Source of the DNA: JADJLQ01 sp034439915
GTDB lineage: Bacteria; Bacteroidota; Bacteroidia; Chitinophagales; Saprospiraceae
Length of the DNA: 5,720 bases
Direction: 5' to 3'
NCBI GenBank assembly: GCA_034439915.1
Contig: JAWXBI010000014.1
Coordinates: 1 to 5,720, forward strand
Shown: piece by piece, positions 5,543 through 5,720 of the stretch
Numbering within the stretch: the first letter of the stretch is position 1
How the letters are laid out: every line of letters begins with the position of its first letter
Position numbers and translations under genes: made by a program
Notes under the pieces: model-generated
Told to the model about the DNA's origin: nothing
Databases searched by the model: none
The model's input: the letters and a program-made list of their open reading frames with translations, nothing else

Positions 5543-5720
5543 TCAATGCAATAATATTTTAGTCGTGTAGTGATGGGATTTGTTTTTCACCTGCAAAAAA
5601 TAAATCCCTTTGGTAAAGTGTCGCAAGTCCAGGGTTTGTCTTAATTCAGATGCATTTGAAATTTTTGATGAATAAACCAATTGGTTCAGTGGATCATAAA
5701 TAGACAAGGTAAAATTTTCA
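5543..5720 (-). CDS. C-terminal end of a T9SS-secreted protein (type A sorting domain; start outside the window)
   Basis: The minus strand from the right edge to the TGA at 5545-5543 gives 58 residues without interruption. They match a type IX secretion C-terminal sorting domain: FTLSIYDPLNQLVYSS (a beta strand with the usual IYD-x-x-x-x-LV pattern), then LRQTLDLRHFTKGIYFLQV, where the DL...F.KGIYFLQV core is typical, and a closing basic beta strand ending TTKILLH. In T9SS cargo this domain directs the protein across the outer membrane and is normally cleaved off at the cell surface by the PorU-type sortase. The nature of the cargo is unknown, because everything upstream lies outside the window. 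Stop position, composition and conserved pattern agree, so the coding call is strong although the fragment is short. Confidence 0.87.
   Translation of the reverse strand, partial: ENFTLSIYDPLNQLVYSSKISNASELRQTLDLRHFTKGIYFLQVKNKSHHYTTKILLH
5645..5658 (-). repeat. Right arm of a 14-bp perfect inverted repeat
   Basis: TTCAGATGCATTTG pairs with the arm at 5453-5466. Read on the coding (minus) strand it encodes part of the ISNASE segment of the T9SS sorting domain. Confidence 0.5.

Overview
The window looks like an ordinary chromosomal piece of a member of the Bacteroidota, probably a Saprospiria- or Chitinophagia-type lineage. Four things point there: a DUF4294 protein at the left edge; a large OmpA-family protein with PD40 propeller, carboxypeptidase-regulatory-like and OmpA domains; a type IX secretion (T9SS) C-terminal sorting domain at the right edge; and start codons without clear Shine-Dalgarno sequences, with TANNTTTG-type -7 boxes upstream of three genes. 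The lineage below phylum is an inference.

Layout, left to right. Positions 1-560 (minus) hold a DUF4294 secreted protein whose 3' end lies outside the window. It diverges across 119 bp from the 712-residue OmpA-family envelope protein at 680-2818 (plus). A 138-bp gap with a TACCTTTG -7 box leads to an RhlE-like DEAD-box RNA helicase at 2957-4216 (plus). The helicase converges with two minus-strand lipoprotein genes. The first, at 4375-4656, carries a CPMHP...CxxCGM heavy-metal-binding domain. The second, at 5029-5247, is a short Ala/Met/Asp-rich paralogue with the same signal peptide. The right edge, 5543-5720 (minus), is the C-terminal end of a T9SS-secreted protein whose start lies beyond the window.

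Functionally the region is a mix: envelope anchoring (OmpA protein), RNA remodelling (helicase), and three small or partial exported products. I see no mobile element, phage gene, CRISPR array, tRNA or rRNA, and no clear defence or biosynthetic system.

The points most worth a second look are: (1) a hidden, degenerate second OmpA-like domain at the C-terminus of the envelope protein, matching the first domain's spacing exactly but lacking the peptidoglycan-binding Asp; (2) the duplicated lipoprotein pair, with identical -7 boxes, related signal peptides, shared DS/DT repeats and different C-termini; (3) a palindrome and a direct repeat placed on the promoter of the metal-binding lipoprotein; (4) a structured intergenic element at 5327-5396.
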